From the NCBI GenBank assembly GCA_034638255.1, contig JAWPGT010000008.1, positions 124,001 through 188,000 of the forward strand: a DNA stretch of 64,000 bases. Direction: 5' to 3'. This DNA is from Coprinus comatus. Its lineage: Eukaryota; Basidiomycota; Agaricomycetes; Agaricales; Agaricaceae. The first letter of the stretch is position 1. Each line of letters opens with the position of its first letter. The notes under the pieces were generated by a model. The model did no database searches, was not told where the DNA came from, and worked only from the letters and a program-made list of their open reading frames with translations. Both the position numbers and the translations under genes were made by a program. Positions 49,989 to 63,700 of the stretch are shown one piece after another.

Positions 49989-51219
49989 TTAACTAGTTAA
50001 CTTGTTGCGCTTTACATATTCGACAAAATCATCAATAGTGGAAGGCCATGCACCTGAAAGATTATATTGTTTATAAGAGACACATTTAGAAGATAGAATC
50101 ATATGGCTTACCCTCAGAGTCGTAATTGGAAAACTTGGAATCAATGCTACGAACGAATTCCAAGAACTGTAGTATAAATGTGTTAATTAAACTAAAACTG
50201 ACAACGCAAGGAGAAGGTATAACGCACCATTTGCCATGTATCCCTACTAACTCCTTTGCCTCCTTTTTTATTCAAAAAGTCAAACCACCACTGAGTATGA
50301 TTATCTTGCCAACCCTCTTCAGGTTCTTGCACTTTCATTTTCATTTTCTCTTCCTGCTCTTCATTAACAGGAGTAGGAATATGTGATAAGGCTCCGCCTT
50401 CTAGTCCGATAGGAAGGAGCAGCGCCCATAGTGCCTGCGCGGTCTCGATGGCTAACAAGATAAGAGATCAACAGCATAAATACATGCGAATGACGGCATA
50501 CCAAGACTCCGTTGTCCTTCATCTCGTGCAAAATCAAAAGTATGGTTATACACATTCTGGAAATAATCCGAGTTTGAGGAAAGTTGGTCACGTAGACTTG
50601 ATAATAGCTTCTGCATTGCTGCCATCGAATCGCAACTAAACATTACCATTACTTCTTAAAATGAATCCAAAGGTAATGCTACAAGAATGGAAACGTACCG
50701 GAGACGTTGCCATCCCTCTACCCATCCCTTTCTCGTCCATTGCCCCATCCTAGGTGATTTCAGTTCATACGCCACAGCTAGCATGACGACATCCTCGGGA
50801 TCCACGCGTAGATCTTCGCACAGCTTAATCGTACCATCGGTTGTAATCTCGTCGCTGTCAGAATCTGTAGAAGTTGGAGAATGTGGAGTTTGAGAGTTGG
50901 GTTTATGAGTTTCCTCTTGATCTATTGATCTAACCTTTGTACTTGTCAAATAGTTTGCTAAGGGTGTTTGTTGAAGGAATGCTGTTGGACTTTGATTTTC
51001 TTGGTGGCGATGGCAGGGACTCCTCAGAATCGGAGTCGTCGTTATAGAAAGCGTCTATCGCTGCATCTAATCTTTTGTGTTTTGTCAAATACTTTCTTGC
51101 ATCCCTGATACTATGTTATTCGTTTAGTAGTTGGTGTTGAGGGATTCAGAATTGACTTACGTTGCTCCTGTGATACCACAGAATTTTGGGATATTTTCTT
51201 CTATTTTCTTGTCTACCAT
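49989..51219 (-). CDS. DCN1: DCN1-like cullin neddylation factor (UBA-like + PONY domain)
   Basis: Dcn1 is the scaffold E3 that, with Rbx1 and Ubc12, promotes NEDD8 attachment to cullins and so activates SCF ligases. The start MVDKKIEENIPKFCGITGAT and DARKYLTKHKRLDAAIDAFY form the UBA-like domain. The PONY domain follows: TTDGTIKLCEDLRVDPEDVV, LAVAYELKSPRMGQW, QNVYNHTFDFARDEGQRSL, IETAQALWALLLP, WWFDFLNKKGGKGVSRDTW, FVRSIDSKFSNYDSEGAWP and STIDDFVEYVKRNKLTS. An apparent frame conflict after KLFDKYK is resolved by a normal intron (donor GTTAGA, acceptor CTACAG) that gives KYKDSDSDEITTDG. Acidic residues at the cullin-binding C-terminal patch are kept, so it looks functional. Confidence 0.93.
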
Positions 51220-54200
51220 GGCTGTTGGATGAAATGTAGAAGAATGCTTTAGGAGTCGAGGAATGTGTGACGGCCATTTGTGGAGGAATAAGCACACGTG
51301 AGACCAATCAATTTAGACACGCTGGTAATTACCCAATTTATTAGCTTTTTTGTAACAACAACTCCAAAAATCAGGAACAAAATAAGCGTTGTCGACTGCC
51401 CATTGGAATGGAAATCAAGATAAGGTATTGTAGCAGAGAATCTGGTCATGGATTGAAGAGCGCCCGCCATACATACGCTGGTCCGTCGTCTGGTCACTGG
51501 CCCCAGGAGGTACTACGGACTTCTCCGTGTTAGGCGACTTTCGTATTCTCGAGAGCCCTGAAAACATTTTCGAAAAATATACCGTCATGCCAGGGCCTAT
51601 ATATTTAAGGCCCAATAATCAAGCAACAATGTTTGTGTCAAGTTTACGAACGCTTTATGGATTTTCAGGCATCTGACCCCCTGGATGGTGTCTACTCGGG
51701 ACCACTACCACATCACACTTTGCCAAGAAAGATGTCGATGCTTTATCTTGTGGTATTAGATCTTTCCCTCACTTGGCTCACCAACCCAGCACTAACCGCA
51801 AGTTCCTCGCCCCGTCTGGCTCACTCTCCCTGGATCACTCCACTGACATCTCATGTCAACTTATCTCATTCCGGATGACAAGGCCATCTTTGGGTGTCTT
51901 TATCCCTGCAGGGCTGCTAATCTCAAGTTACATCAACACATCAATCCTCCTCCAACCTTCAGGTTCCATTACGTCACGACGTCAAGAGGGTGGAGGAAGT
52001 ATCACAAATAATTCTCCCGGATATAACGACCTTCGCCGACTTGACAGTTTTAAAGTTGAAAGTTCAATCCTCTGTGTTAGCCAAATGCTACCGGGAAGGG
52101 TTGGTAACTTCTTCCCTAGGCCATCTCTAGTCTGATGGAATTTAAACGCAATTCAGACTTGGTACATATATACACACATATATAATTGTCAAGATCACTA
52201 CTTCATATCAGGTCGCTGATTGACGGAAAATCCCATATCTATGATTCGGGTACCAGCGTTCTGTCCGGTGCCATTCCCTTACAAATGGAGTTCAATAGAA
52301 GAAATTGACGACATACCTTTTCATGTCGCCATCAGAAGTACCGAAGACTTAACTGATGGAGCAGTTGCCTAACAATCGCTTTCTTCCATGGTTCGCGGTT
52401 GATATGAATTTGAATGACCTACATACTATAAGTCCTTAACAAAATACGATTGGTGTCAATCTAAATCTACGCCTTACACAGCCCAACACATCTAGAGATG
52501 ACGTGTCAGGTTTTTTTTTTCTTTACGGAAGCTCAGTTACACTAGGTATGTGTGCAAATTATGTCTTTGTTCTCGAGTTTCTTGAATCCCGACTCATGTT
52601 GCGAAATCGGAGGTTGCGGAAACTGCGGGGGTAAAGTTTCTACATTTGTCTAACGGCGACATTCCTGGAGGACATAATCGCATCGTGATAATGAACTCAA
52701 CATCTGGTTGTTACAAACACCGAGGCGATAGCGATTTTGTACAACAGGCACACAGTGAAAGTGACATCTTTGAATTACTAATTCTCCGTTTGGAAAGCCC
52801 CGGCAAGTGAGAAGTGCACGGAAAGCTCTCTGTGCCTTCTGTTGCTGTACAAAAGTTACTGCGATCATGCTGCAGTGTTGTGACTTGGACTTTGTAGTAG
52901 TAGCCCAATAGATAGGAGCTTCACAAATCGAATGAATTAGCCGCAGTGGTCTTCCATGTTACGTCTGACCCTTTCTAAAGTCATTATAGTATTACTAACC
53001 TTACTAAAACCACTGACATATGGAAGTTCATGGGTTTGCCATGTAGTGATGTGGCGTAAGTTCGAATTTAACTCAGTGTGAAAAATAATCCCTATTCATC
53101 ATCCTACATTCCACGCCATTGAAAATAAGAATATCGACTGGAACTGCACGAAGCGAAACTGGTTATCTTCTTCTATTTTTAATTCCCGGCAGACGGCAGA
53201 CGTTAACTATACTCTCAATGACTCTTCTTCCGCATAGTAGTCGAAGACTTTGGCAAAGCTTCAAGTTCATTTAACGCTTGATATTTACGAGAATACGGAG
53301 TTCTTATACACACAGAGTGAACAGTCACTTCAGTTATGTGGATCTCCTTCAGAAGAAACTTTACATTACGATTAGATCCTCTAGCTCTTCCAGTCATTCC
53401 AGCAGCCTTTCTTCATGGGGTTAAACCAACGAACCAACAATAATTATCAAATAAATCCATTAACATAATATCTCATATCCACTCTAAGTTCTGGGAAGTG
53501 ACCGACAAGTTTTGGAATGAAGAGAAAACCTGAGGCCCGCCGAGAGTGGGGTATAAAGCCGCCGGCCATCGATCAACAGGCTATGAGTAACTCCACCTTT
53601 TGACATTATGCGTTCTGACGTTATACGTTCAACATCCAGCGCTCCGTTGTTCCTAAAAATATCCCACTGGGTCTTACTAGTAATAGTGAGTACATGCTAC
53701 TTAAGAATGCAAAGAAGAAAAAACGTTAAACTTCTTGCTTCGTTAAGAACGTTAATGGCGAGTCAAGTTAACGTCAAATAAGGGTGCACATTGTACGCAC
53801 CCAAACACACCGGTCAATTTGATAAAAAAGAAAAACCAAATCAAGCGGATCAATAGAGCTTGTGAGTAAGTATTTGAAGTTTATGTTTACCTGACCACAA
53901 GCAACGATTCGCGCTTTGATCATTGTCTCTAAAAACAAGTAAACCCACCAAGGTTATAAGTAAAGACCAGGTAAGTACTGTCATATTGACTACTTAAGAA
54001 GAAATCGGAGGTGCATGGTGGGGACAACAATGTTATAGTAGTTGGGACGTTGGGCTTGAATGCAGTACTCTAGTAGTACTCACTACTTGGATCTCTTCCG
54101 TTCGAGAAATTATGGGGCTGCTAACGTTGTCCTTAGGTGGCGTCAGGGCATATGCATCACTAATGTGGGAGGTTCGAGTTTATCGGAGTTTACTTTAAAG

Positions 54201-56899
54201 AGGTTTTTTTTTTTACATCCTTGAAACCTGGAGAAGCTTCTGTCAATTTGGGCTAGAGATGGAGACCCACCTTCAAATAAACTAGTCAAACAGTATGGAA
54301 ACAGTGCCAGATATCTTCTTCTTTCTGAGCCGTGTTTTCACTTCCGAGGCTTAGTGTACTGAATATGCACCAAAGAAGCACCGCGGTGTTTGAAAAATAA
54401 AAACCATTTGACTTCTTGTTAAGCGTGACGTTGGTATTGGAAAAAGTGTAAAGACGGCGGTGTTGACTCTGTTCCAAAAAAAAGTCGAACCATAATTCAC
54501 TCAATACTAGTACGGTAGTACTACTACGAGAAGTAGGAACTGTCTCGAAGCTTCATGCTATAAGTAGATGATTAGTGACCGGTTTTCTTTTATAATCGCT
54601 CGGGCCTCAGGCTGTCCGATATCGTGATATATTGTCTGTCGCAGCGCCAAAGATGAGGTGGGCGGCTATGACAGATGAGATAACCTGGCAGTGCGTCGAA
54701 ACTTCAGTTTCTCTGTAAGACCCAGGCCTTAATTTAATACCATAGCAAAATGCATGTCGCACTCAGGATCTGCTACTAAAATAGGCGTAAATGAATACAA
54801 ACTCAGTGCTTCAGACTCATGGTAACCTTGAGTTCACGTTGGAGTTGATATGATTAGATTAATTAAACATCTTGATGTATGATGGCAAAGTTTCATCAAT
54901 ATTGACAAGTTAATTATTTATTGCAACACCAACTGCCAAGAATTGTAACTCCATGACTGACATGTATCACACACACGTCAGTTCCTTGAAGTTCATTTCT
55001 CTACTACCGCGTTTGAACCTGTGCATCAGGCCTTGAATGTACAATACGACTCGGATCCATTTACCCTGACCAGCTGTATTTATATGATCTTCATGAGAGA
55101 TCATTGACCGAGTGCTTGATTAACATTAACAGCCATGACTAGCAATGTAAACTTGAACTTAGGATATGGGTTAATTGGCAGTTAAGTGGAAAAGGGAATT
55201 TGGACAGTATCATTGTCATGTTAACTACTCACACTTATAATCGCTGTATCATTATATGTCACTGTCAGTTCTAGATTAAACGGGTACCGTCACGACCTCG
55301 GTATTAATATTTAATTTCTGTTTTATTATTAGCCTTTACCGATCCTTTACTACCGGACATTTGAACCCGACGTGAATTAAAGAGCTGCGCATCTCTCTAA
55401 TAGAAGACACTTGGAGCCTGAAGACCTGACAATGGATGTCTCCCTTTATCCGCTTAGCGATAGATAAAGAAGTTAACAGATTCTGATGAGAGAAATGATA
55501 AATCTACATTAAGATAAGTTCAAAGGACGTTCTACCACGGGGATCAATCAACAACTTGATAGAACTACCGAAGTATCATCGTTTACACGGTTAGGCGGAA
55601 CGGATCTTCCTTACTGCAACCTCGACAAGATGTGAAGTACTTGGGCATGAGGAGAAGTTGATTTTAGTACCTACCTTCTGTAGTGACCATTCTCTAACTG
55701 CATTAAATTGATCGATCAAATTGATGCTATTTTTCTATTTCCCTTACCACTATGTATATATGTATGTATATTCCTGAATCCTATATGAGGACAATCAGGG
55801 AACTCCGAGGCCAAGTGAGGAAGCGGCTTTGAAGAAGTAAACAAACTGCCATGCACTTTTCTTTACATTCCATTACACTTTCTGATATACTGGAAGGGGG
55901 TTTGAATTCACCATTGAAACCAAGAAAAATCCAGGAGTGGATACAAAGGACCCTTCAAACCTCCGAGTTTACGGTCTTCTGAATTTCCAGGAGTCTTCTT
56001 CGATCATGATCATTTGGCCCAGTGACATAATTGCATTTACACCATGGTGAAAAAGAGCCCCGGAACCTTCATCTTGTCTTTTCAACATATTAACCTACAT
56101 TATATATTAGCACCAAAGGTCCCCGAGTTTCTCACTATTCTTTACCCCCAAAAGAAACGTCAAGTTGGCTAGAGATTAAGATGTGAACTTTGGAGTCACT
56201 AGTGAAAGAGTGGGTCGCCAGGAAAAATTTAACAAGCCAATTTAAATGAGTACTGGATGAGCCAAAATCTATAATTCTATATATATTAAAGATAATAAAA
56301 AAAGGGGAGAAATCTACAAACGATACGATCTCTGGGAAAGAGCTCCTATAAGCTCGGAAAAGGGAAGGGGCGGACAAGAGAGTCAAGAAGCCAGGGGGAA
56401 TGGTCGACAGGCAAGAAGCGAAGGATCAAGAAGACGTATTTCGAAGCAAGAAGGTAAAGGGTGGGGAAAGAGGAAATGCAACGAGTACCATGCGGATGTG
56501 ACAACTCGTGATTCCGTTAGGAAATTGATTCTTTCAAAGTGAATCGGGGTAACATATGGCTGCCTGCAGGTACATGCATGCCAGTGTGACTGACATGACC
56601 AGGAAAGCGAAAGTAGCATGTACAATACAGATAGTAGAACAGATAACTAAATAGACCTTGGATACTAAAATGAAAAACTCTCATAAGACGTGGACAAGAT
56701 AGCAGATGGAGGGATGTGGAGTGGAAGTCAGTGCAGCCAAAAAAGCAGAGAACAATGCAAGGAATGGACAAGAAAGGGATTAAAAGGTAACAGCTATCAG
56801 CTGTTATCCGTGCTCCAGCATTGAGAACACGACGAGAAACACGAGGAAGGAGGTGATACGGGCCGGCAATATACATAGGCCAGTTAGCCAGAAATAAGT
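51220..56899. other. gene-free interval of about 5.7 kb
   Basis: No gene recognised. Minor open frames exist (51415-51615 and 53215-53397 on the minus strand, 51773-52135 on the plus strand) without family resemblance or splice continuation. One CGTTCAA heptamer array lies at 53608-53648. Confidence 0.45.
53608..53648. repeat. CGTTCAA-like heptamer array
   Basis: Plus strand carries CGTTCTGA, CGTTATA, CGTTCAA, CATCCAG, CGCTCCG in near-tandem order. Weaker than the 47.6-kb arrays. Confidence 0.35.
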
Positions 56900-57743
56900 T
56901 TATGTTCGGACGATTACACGCTTAGTGTGCTTCCCAGCCCGTCTCCGTTCCGCATATGGTGTTGGTCTTCTCCAAGTATCATCTTCATATTCGTCGTGTT
57001 GATATTCCGGTTTAGGAGGATTTTGCCCGGACTGTGAAGGATCTAGTGGAGGAGTACGCTGATGGTGAGCGGGAGGAGGGAGATTAGTCGGATGAGGTAG
57101 AGGTGGATGAGAAGATATCGGATAGAGTGCGGTTACAGGAACTGTCCCTCGCTGCGATTGTCGTGAATTGGGATGTAGAAAGAGCTGAGGCAATTGTTCT
57201 GGAGCATTGGATGGCTGAGGGATAGGCGACTGTTGTGCTCCTCCCTGGCCGGGATGGCCCGCCCATCGAGACGACGCCACTTTGGATTTCGGAGGTTCGG
57301 CCTCGGGACCACTATGTGGCATATCCACTTCGAGACGGACACGGACTATTTCTTTTCCTGCTTGGGAGAAAAACGCGCGTTCTTGCCGTTGAAAAAAGCC
57401 TGATGTCGGCCCCGGCCGTGTTTCGGGCGGGCACTCTGGAGGAGGCGGTGGGAAAAGAGACATGAGCTCATGGCCGGTCGGAGGAGTTGGGAACCGGGAA
57501 CGTAATTGGTGGTCAGCCTGTGTCAAATCAACATCTAGACGGACTAGTCAGTGGTGGTTCTAGTACAAGTCCAGTGGACATACCTCGTAGTGAAGATGGT
57601 GAGAGGGGTCTGCGAGGACCATTGATTGGGGGAGAGGTAAGCCTGTGCTTGTATCTTGGACTGTGGCCGTCCGGGGTTGCAGAGTCAGTCGGGGACGTGG
57701 GGGGAGAGTTGTCTGCGACTGGGCGAAGGTTAAAGGGGGGCAT
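56900..57743 (-). CDS. proline-rich protein of unknown function (264 aa, 2 exons)
   Basis: Exons 57743-57584 and 57534-56900 join in phase (donor GTATGT, acceptor GTCTAG), giving PSSLRDVDLTQADHQLRSRF across the junction; the later acceptor (GACACAG) would put a stop in frame. The N-terminus is MPPFNLRPVADNSPPTSPT. A probably ordered stretch reads QADHQLRSRFPTPPTGHEL and later KEIVRVRLEVDMPH; the rest is Pro/Gln/Ser-rich and the end is basic (ERRRAGKHTKRVIVRT). No domain recognised. A TATA-like box (GGGTATATATATAAAGG) sits about 40 bp upstream, near 57780, although it reads more naturally on the plus strand. Confidence 0.6.
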
Positions 57744-60700
57744 TGGTGCTATGGATATGGGGCAGCTGTGAATGAATCCGGGTATATATATAAAGGCAGG
57801 AAGGAATACTCTTCAGATCAAGATTGCTATCTCCGTACATCTGCCGTCTTCAGGCTTTCTGTCTGCCTTACGTGCTTCACTACGGCAACTGATCATGTCT
57901 TCCCGTGTCAGGGTTCTATATTCCGAGATCCTGACAGAACCGTTCAGATGGGAAGCTAAGCCATCATAGTACCTCCTTTGCGACGCAAGTCCTGCCCTGT
58001 CAGATCTCCCCTCCCTCGACACCCGTGGAACGATCAGATCTCATTTCATTTTACTCTTTGTCTTGCCCTTCCTAATATCCTCAATGGCCACACTTGATGT
58101 CGACAATTGGCGTCTCCAACAGTCTCCAACTCAATATTCTCTGCTCCTGCCTTACACGCTTGGGCGAAAAATATGCACATCGGCTCCTTTTTAACATCTT
58201 ACCCCTTTTGGTTTCATCTTGACCAGATTCAATTAGTCCAAGCTGTATCATTTTAACATACGCTCGTGCATACATACCTCTATCAACACATGTTGATCAA
58301 TGACACAGAATAAAATAGGGCGCGCAGCCTCATTCCAAAGTCATAAATCAGTGTTCTAAAATTGTTCATACATATGCCGAGTTGACCTCACAAACCCAAG
58401 TAGTAAGCGTTGGCAGTGCCGTGCAAATTATAAATTATCGTCTTCTTCCACCCCACACTATTGCTTGAGTTGTAAGTCCTCTTCCAGATAGACCTTGGCA
58501 TGATGCATAACCCTTGATTTTTGCCACTCTCACATACAGTTGGCCCGGGACCCCACACCATCACAGCCCTTCGGGACGATATTACACAATAGAAAATCAC
58601 ACCTTATACCCTTTTTATATACACCTTTTTGTTCATCGCTGTGAGTCAACGGTAGCTGAGATAAGTAAGTAATTATACTTTGAGATACCTTCCTCTTCGA
58701 AACATTTTTCTGTTAGTCTGTTATTGTCATTTCATTGTCACCTCGTTGTTATACATACAGTCGATGTCAGCACGATACTAGGATCCGTTTACACAATGAC
58801 AATGGCAGATGGAAATTGGGAAGCGCGTTCGAATACTGGTCACCCAATCACATCAATTTTAAATATTTTTTTTCGGTTCTTGAAACATGCTGAAACAACT
58901 GCACATCACGAGAGGTTCTGCCTCGGCTAACAATATAGTTATCTATTTCGAATTCGACGTGTAGACAATGAATTTGACTTGTAGTCCGAGGCGTCTCACA
59001 CGTCGCTTGAATATACAGAGCATCTTTTCGCTGAATGATATATATATATATGAACACCCACATATATTGATGATATGCGATCATGATGTTATTATTTTTA
59101 GATATGACATCTAATTTAACATAAATACAGTACTACCGACATCGCCTCCTTGTTGCACAGGATTCTGGAAGAACATTTATGTCGGAAATTATTGATTTGT
59201 TATTTCTTTAAAGGAGACGATCATCATTTCCAATTCATTGAAATTCTATCAATGATATGAGATGATATGGAGTGATCGATCGCCCGGCTGCCATCCGCGA
59301 GATTACTTGTTATGATCAACTCTGTCACGGAAAGTTGAACAAGCATGTTGATTAAAATCTGGTACAACCTGATACAACGGACAACACCTCAAGCGTTAAT
59401 CTTTCCTCTTTGATTAACACCCCAACAGTGATGATGTGCGAAATGGAAATGCACTTAACACCAATACAATAATCCTTCCATGCTCTCCTGACCTTTAACA
59501 GAAATCAGTTTGTTCTTTTTAGATACTAAAAGAGGCGGTACGATACCACCGGAGACTAAACCGGTTAAGAAATGATAGGTCAGGGTTGAACGGAGGTGCC
59601 TTATTATCTCCTCTCTGCCCAGTGCCCAGACTTTGCGATGTCACATATACAAACATATTTCTCAATGTACTTTTCCAATGGTGCCATGTGAATCCCGGCG
59701 TGTCCGAGCTCGGGCAATGGCGGATAGCTAAAGAACACCAGAAGAGAATTCAAGAGGACAAACAATTTATTGCCTCAGCCATATCGGATGGACACATGGT
59801 TACCGCCACCTTGACACATACAGTATCCGTTCAATACAACATAAGTAATACACCGGTCATTCAATAGCGATAGACGCCTAGAACTCGGTATGACCGGTAC
59901 GACTTCATATACAGATTAGGGATTGGAGTTCGGCATCACTAGTAATGTGTTTTGCAAGAATGGCTATACGGAATAGTCTCGGAGGTCGGTCTCATAGCCA
60001 GCCTGAGTGACTCCAGCAAGACTCCAGACATGTCGGTTTCTTGGCATTGGCCCCGAGAGTCGTCTCTCTCGGAGTATGAATTTCAAATATAATATCATCA
60101 TCCATCATATTGTAAGTTTTTCAAACAGGTTTCCAAAACACGACCGCCACCAAACAATCCCGGACTTGATATGAAACGATATATTATAATGGGAGCCAGG
60201 GATTCAGACGGAACACATTGTACATTTAATATTTAACTGATCTTGACTTGGACTTGCCCAAAGCGGGACTTTTGTTTCGGAGCCCGGAGTCAGTTAGTAA
60301 CATGGAAGTTATTAGTGACAATGCGATTGTCAGATATTACTAGTAGCCCTGCGGTAGCCTGCCAGTATGTGTATGGTGTATGTACATACCTATGTAATGT
60401 ATGTACCTCGTTTCGACTTTGAATGGTACGGACTTATTAAAGGTGCCGTAAACCAATGAATCATGCTACGCTCATTACATCATGGGTATGTCACTGGGTC
60501 ACCTATCATACGGAACCTCATTTCGTGCTGCAGTAAAGTTTGGATTATCATACTATGAATCTATGAGAAGGTTGTTTAGGACAGATATCTGGTATTTTGG
60601 AGTCAACCATTGCAACACTTCTGACCGGTTCTAGAAGTTCTACTCTATAATAATATCTTAATATATCAATCTTCATTGGGTGCTTTAAATGACAATGGTC

Positions 60701-63700
60701 ATACTGTTGTTCATGGACACTCTGTCGCGCCGGCTTCCGAAGCGGCTTGTCTGAAGCCCAGACCTCCTAGAACTAGAAGTGATAAGATAAGAAAGCTTGT
60801 ATTTCTAGTCATTATCATCTCTCTAAGATCCGTGATAATGACAGGTTAACGAAGACAATAAGAGAAGCTAACTGAGCTTCATTTTTGTCAAGTCTCTCGG
60901 ACCGACTCTATTCTATAATGAATGACATCACAACCTTTATTGAGAATTAGATGTTAATATTACATTAGAATGAACTTGGCAATGGCGAAGTGTATGATCA
61001 TACCTAATCGATTTTGAGATAACAGAGTATTGTGTAACTGGCTATGGTGCTTCTTTGAACTGAAATATATTTTTGACTAATCTCGGAAGAATGTATTGAA
61101 CACCTGATAACAGGCCCCATGTATGATTTCAAAATGCTTCCCGACCCCACAAATATGAATCTACCCCATCATTGCATCATCATCTCTAACCTCTCTTATA
61201 GAGTACGAACCCCACGCTTAGATTTACATGATCAGTATGGGCCCATGACTCATGCGATTGGCTCCGAACCCCAGTTAGAAGACGGATGACTCTTGTCTAG
61301 TACCTCATGGGAGAGTTCAGTGAATAACAATTCTCAGAAACTCTTATACATTTCAACCTCTGCGAAGATCATCACTAGGAGAGGAGCTTAGAATGGAGTA
61401 TACAAATGATCACCTTGTGAAAAGCCTATACTTCAGAATTCCGTCCAGGTCAAGTAAGTCATGAGATCCATTTTTTCATTTTTGTGATCATGCCACGTAC
61501 TGCTTGAGAACTCCTGTCTTCGCTTATCTCTCTTAAACCATTGAAGAAAAAAATACTCCTGTCATGTGTCATTGCATGAGCGACGTTCGCCGTAAAGAAG
61601 AACCTCTTGAACTTGAAAGTGGGTCCTGGAAGTACCATCCTTTCTCCGATAAGCCTTGAACGTTTGAACTTTCACATCCTCACAGATCTGATATCAAGTT
61701 ATCTCACATCATCAGTTTTTGTAACTTTTTACACATAGTAAGCCAACACTTCCTACAGGACAAAAACGAATTATAAATACCCAGCTCGTCTGTTAGAATC
61801 ATAAATTTTTAGGGACTCCAAGACCGGCTAATAGGCTGTCAGTGTTACTGAGCCCGAGGAACACGAATATAATTTAGAACTTCCATGACTCCTTCAAACT
61901 TGTTTTAAACCAATATCAGTTCAGGGAAGGAGTAAAGAAGGTAGAAGTAACATGGTGCCGTTAAGAAGCTCTCAGTCCTTACTGGAGAACTCGGGCACAA
62001 AGAAGTTGATTGAGAAGAACGATAGAAGTTGGTATGATGATCTCCCCGCGACACACGGAAACGAAAATGATCTATGATAAAAATAATAGGTGTCAGGGCC
62101 TATTATACCGTAGCGTTCTTGGGATTATTTCTGTCTATTTAATACCATAATTATATATTGTAGTCTTTGGTCAGTTGGTTCTTAACATACATGATTAGTT
62201 TAGTGATGCGCGCACCGCAGCTTGATGCCTATGCCAAACCAAGGCAATGGAGTTCTGACATGTCGTTTCAGGAACCTTTCGGCTTCAAAGACACCTTATG
62301 ACCGCACGAGCGCACGCAAGAACTGGTACATATTTTCAAGTGGGGTTACTAGATATGAGCACACGAGTTCGCTATTCTTTTTCGATTACACTTTCTCACA
62401 CAGTCCGTACTCATGCATTTCTTCAATTCGCGATATCAGCGAACGGCAATAACTACTCAGGGAACACGTTCGGTAGTATCGGACTTGAGCAAAAGAAAAA
62501 AAGGAGATATATGGTAATGATAGGGCCATAATAGGAGGTTCCATAGGAACGGGATTCCCGGTTCTCGAGGAACTTCCAATAAAACAATACACTATAACTC
62601 AATAAGCGAATCAAAAACAAAGCAAAAAAATATTACCTTGAATGACGCTATCTATCTTTCCCCGTCCGGATTTCTTGAGTGAATTAAATTGATCGGTTGT
62701 AGGTCCATATATATCCGCCCCCTCACCGGGACGCCAATTCCCTCACTCCGGCGATCAAGTAAGATTTGGATAATTATATTCAAAGTGTTCAAAATTGATT
62801 CAATGTATAACATGTAGATCGCTCTTTTTGCATGTTGCAATTGTACTAGTCGACGATCCAGGCGGGTAGGAAACAACGTTTGTGTGATGAAAAAAAATGA
62901 TATCAGAGAAGTTTTGATGTTTCAATGTGATCTTGCATTAAGTTGGTTCGAAGTCTTTTATCACTCTTTGATCGGTAATGCGACAGTAAAAGCCCATCTT
63001 TAAATAAGGCGATGGACGACTTATTTATCTCAAAATATAAATTGGCTGCACGACAAGATGCGTAGCGTAGGAGTATACTCCTTTTAGTGTCAAGGTGTAT
63101 TCATAGAAATCCTACATGGAGGCCCGGAGTAGTGCTAGTATTTTCATATCTGGCTCTGATAGTACGATCATCGATCATCAATGGTTATATTAATCGGCAC
63201 CTGAAGTTCCTACCTACCCTACGAGATCGGGAGTATCACTTGTTCCAACCGTATATCCGAATATGAAAGTACTTTCATCAAACTTGACGTCACCAAACTC
63301 CGCTCAATACTATTATACACCACACCTGGCACTACTATTAAAAAGACATGATAATCTAGTGTGTGAAGAGACCGGGTAGAAACACGCAACGGAAGTAAGT
63401 ATAAAATGAGTTGGTAGCAGTGGTGCCTAGTACTATATACTGCTACAAACTGCTACATAACAACGGACAAACTCGTAATTGTAACGCAGCCATTCACACA
63501 CCTTCATGCGCCTCTACTTCCATCCTTCCCAAGGCATGGCTTACTGCATCCACAGTTTTCAAATCACAATCGAGCGATCGTAATCGTACCATTAGGACGA
63601 AATAAACACGCCTTGTTAAGATGCCAGTCGTAACTTTAACACAACGTAGGTTGGGATTATCACTTAGCACTTATCTGGAATCGAATGGCTGAGGTGTAAC

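Noticed and set aside
50780..50960. Apparent frameshift in the DCN1 gene after KLFDKYK
   Set aside because: A normal 71-nt intron (GTTAGA...CTACAG) restores KYKDSDSDEITTDG, so no lesion is needed.
51415..51615. 66-codon minus-strand frame upstream of DCN1
   Set aside because: No family signal and no splice continuation; cannot be told from chance.
53215..53397. 60-codon basic minus-strand frame
   Set aside because: Reads cleanly but has no recognisable family, start context or neighbours to support it.
54120..54190. Possible tRNA (GGTTCGA-like box near 54173)
   Set aside because: No matching A box, acceptor stem or anticodon arm could be formed.
57194..57465. Plus-strand frames opposite the proline-rich gene at 57 kb
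   Set aside because: Shadows of the better supported minus-strand coding sequence.
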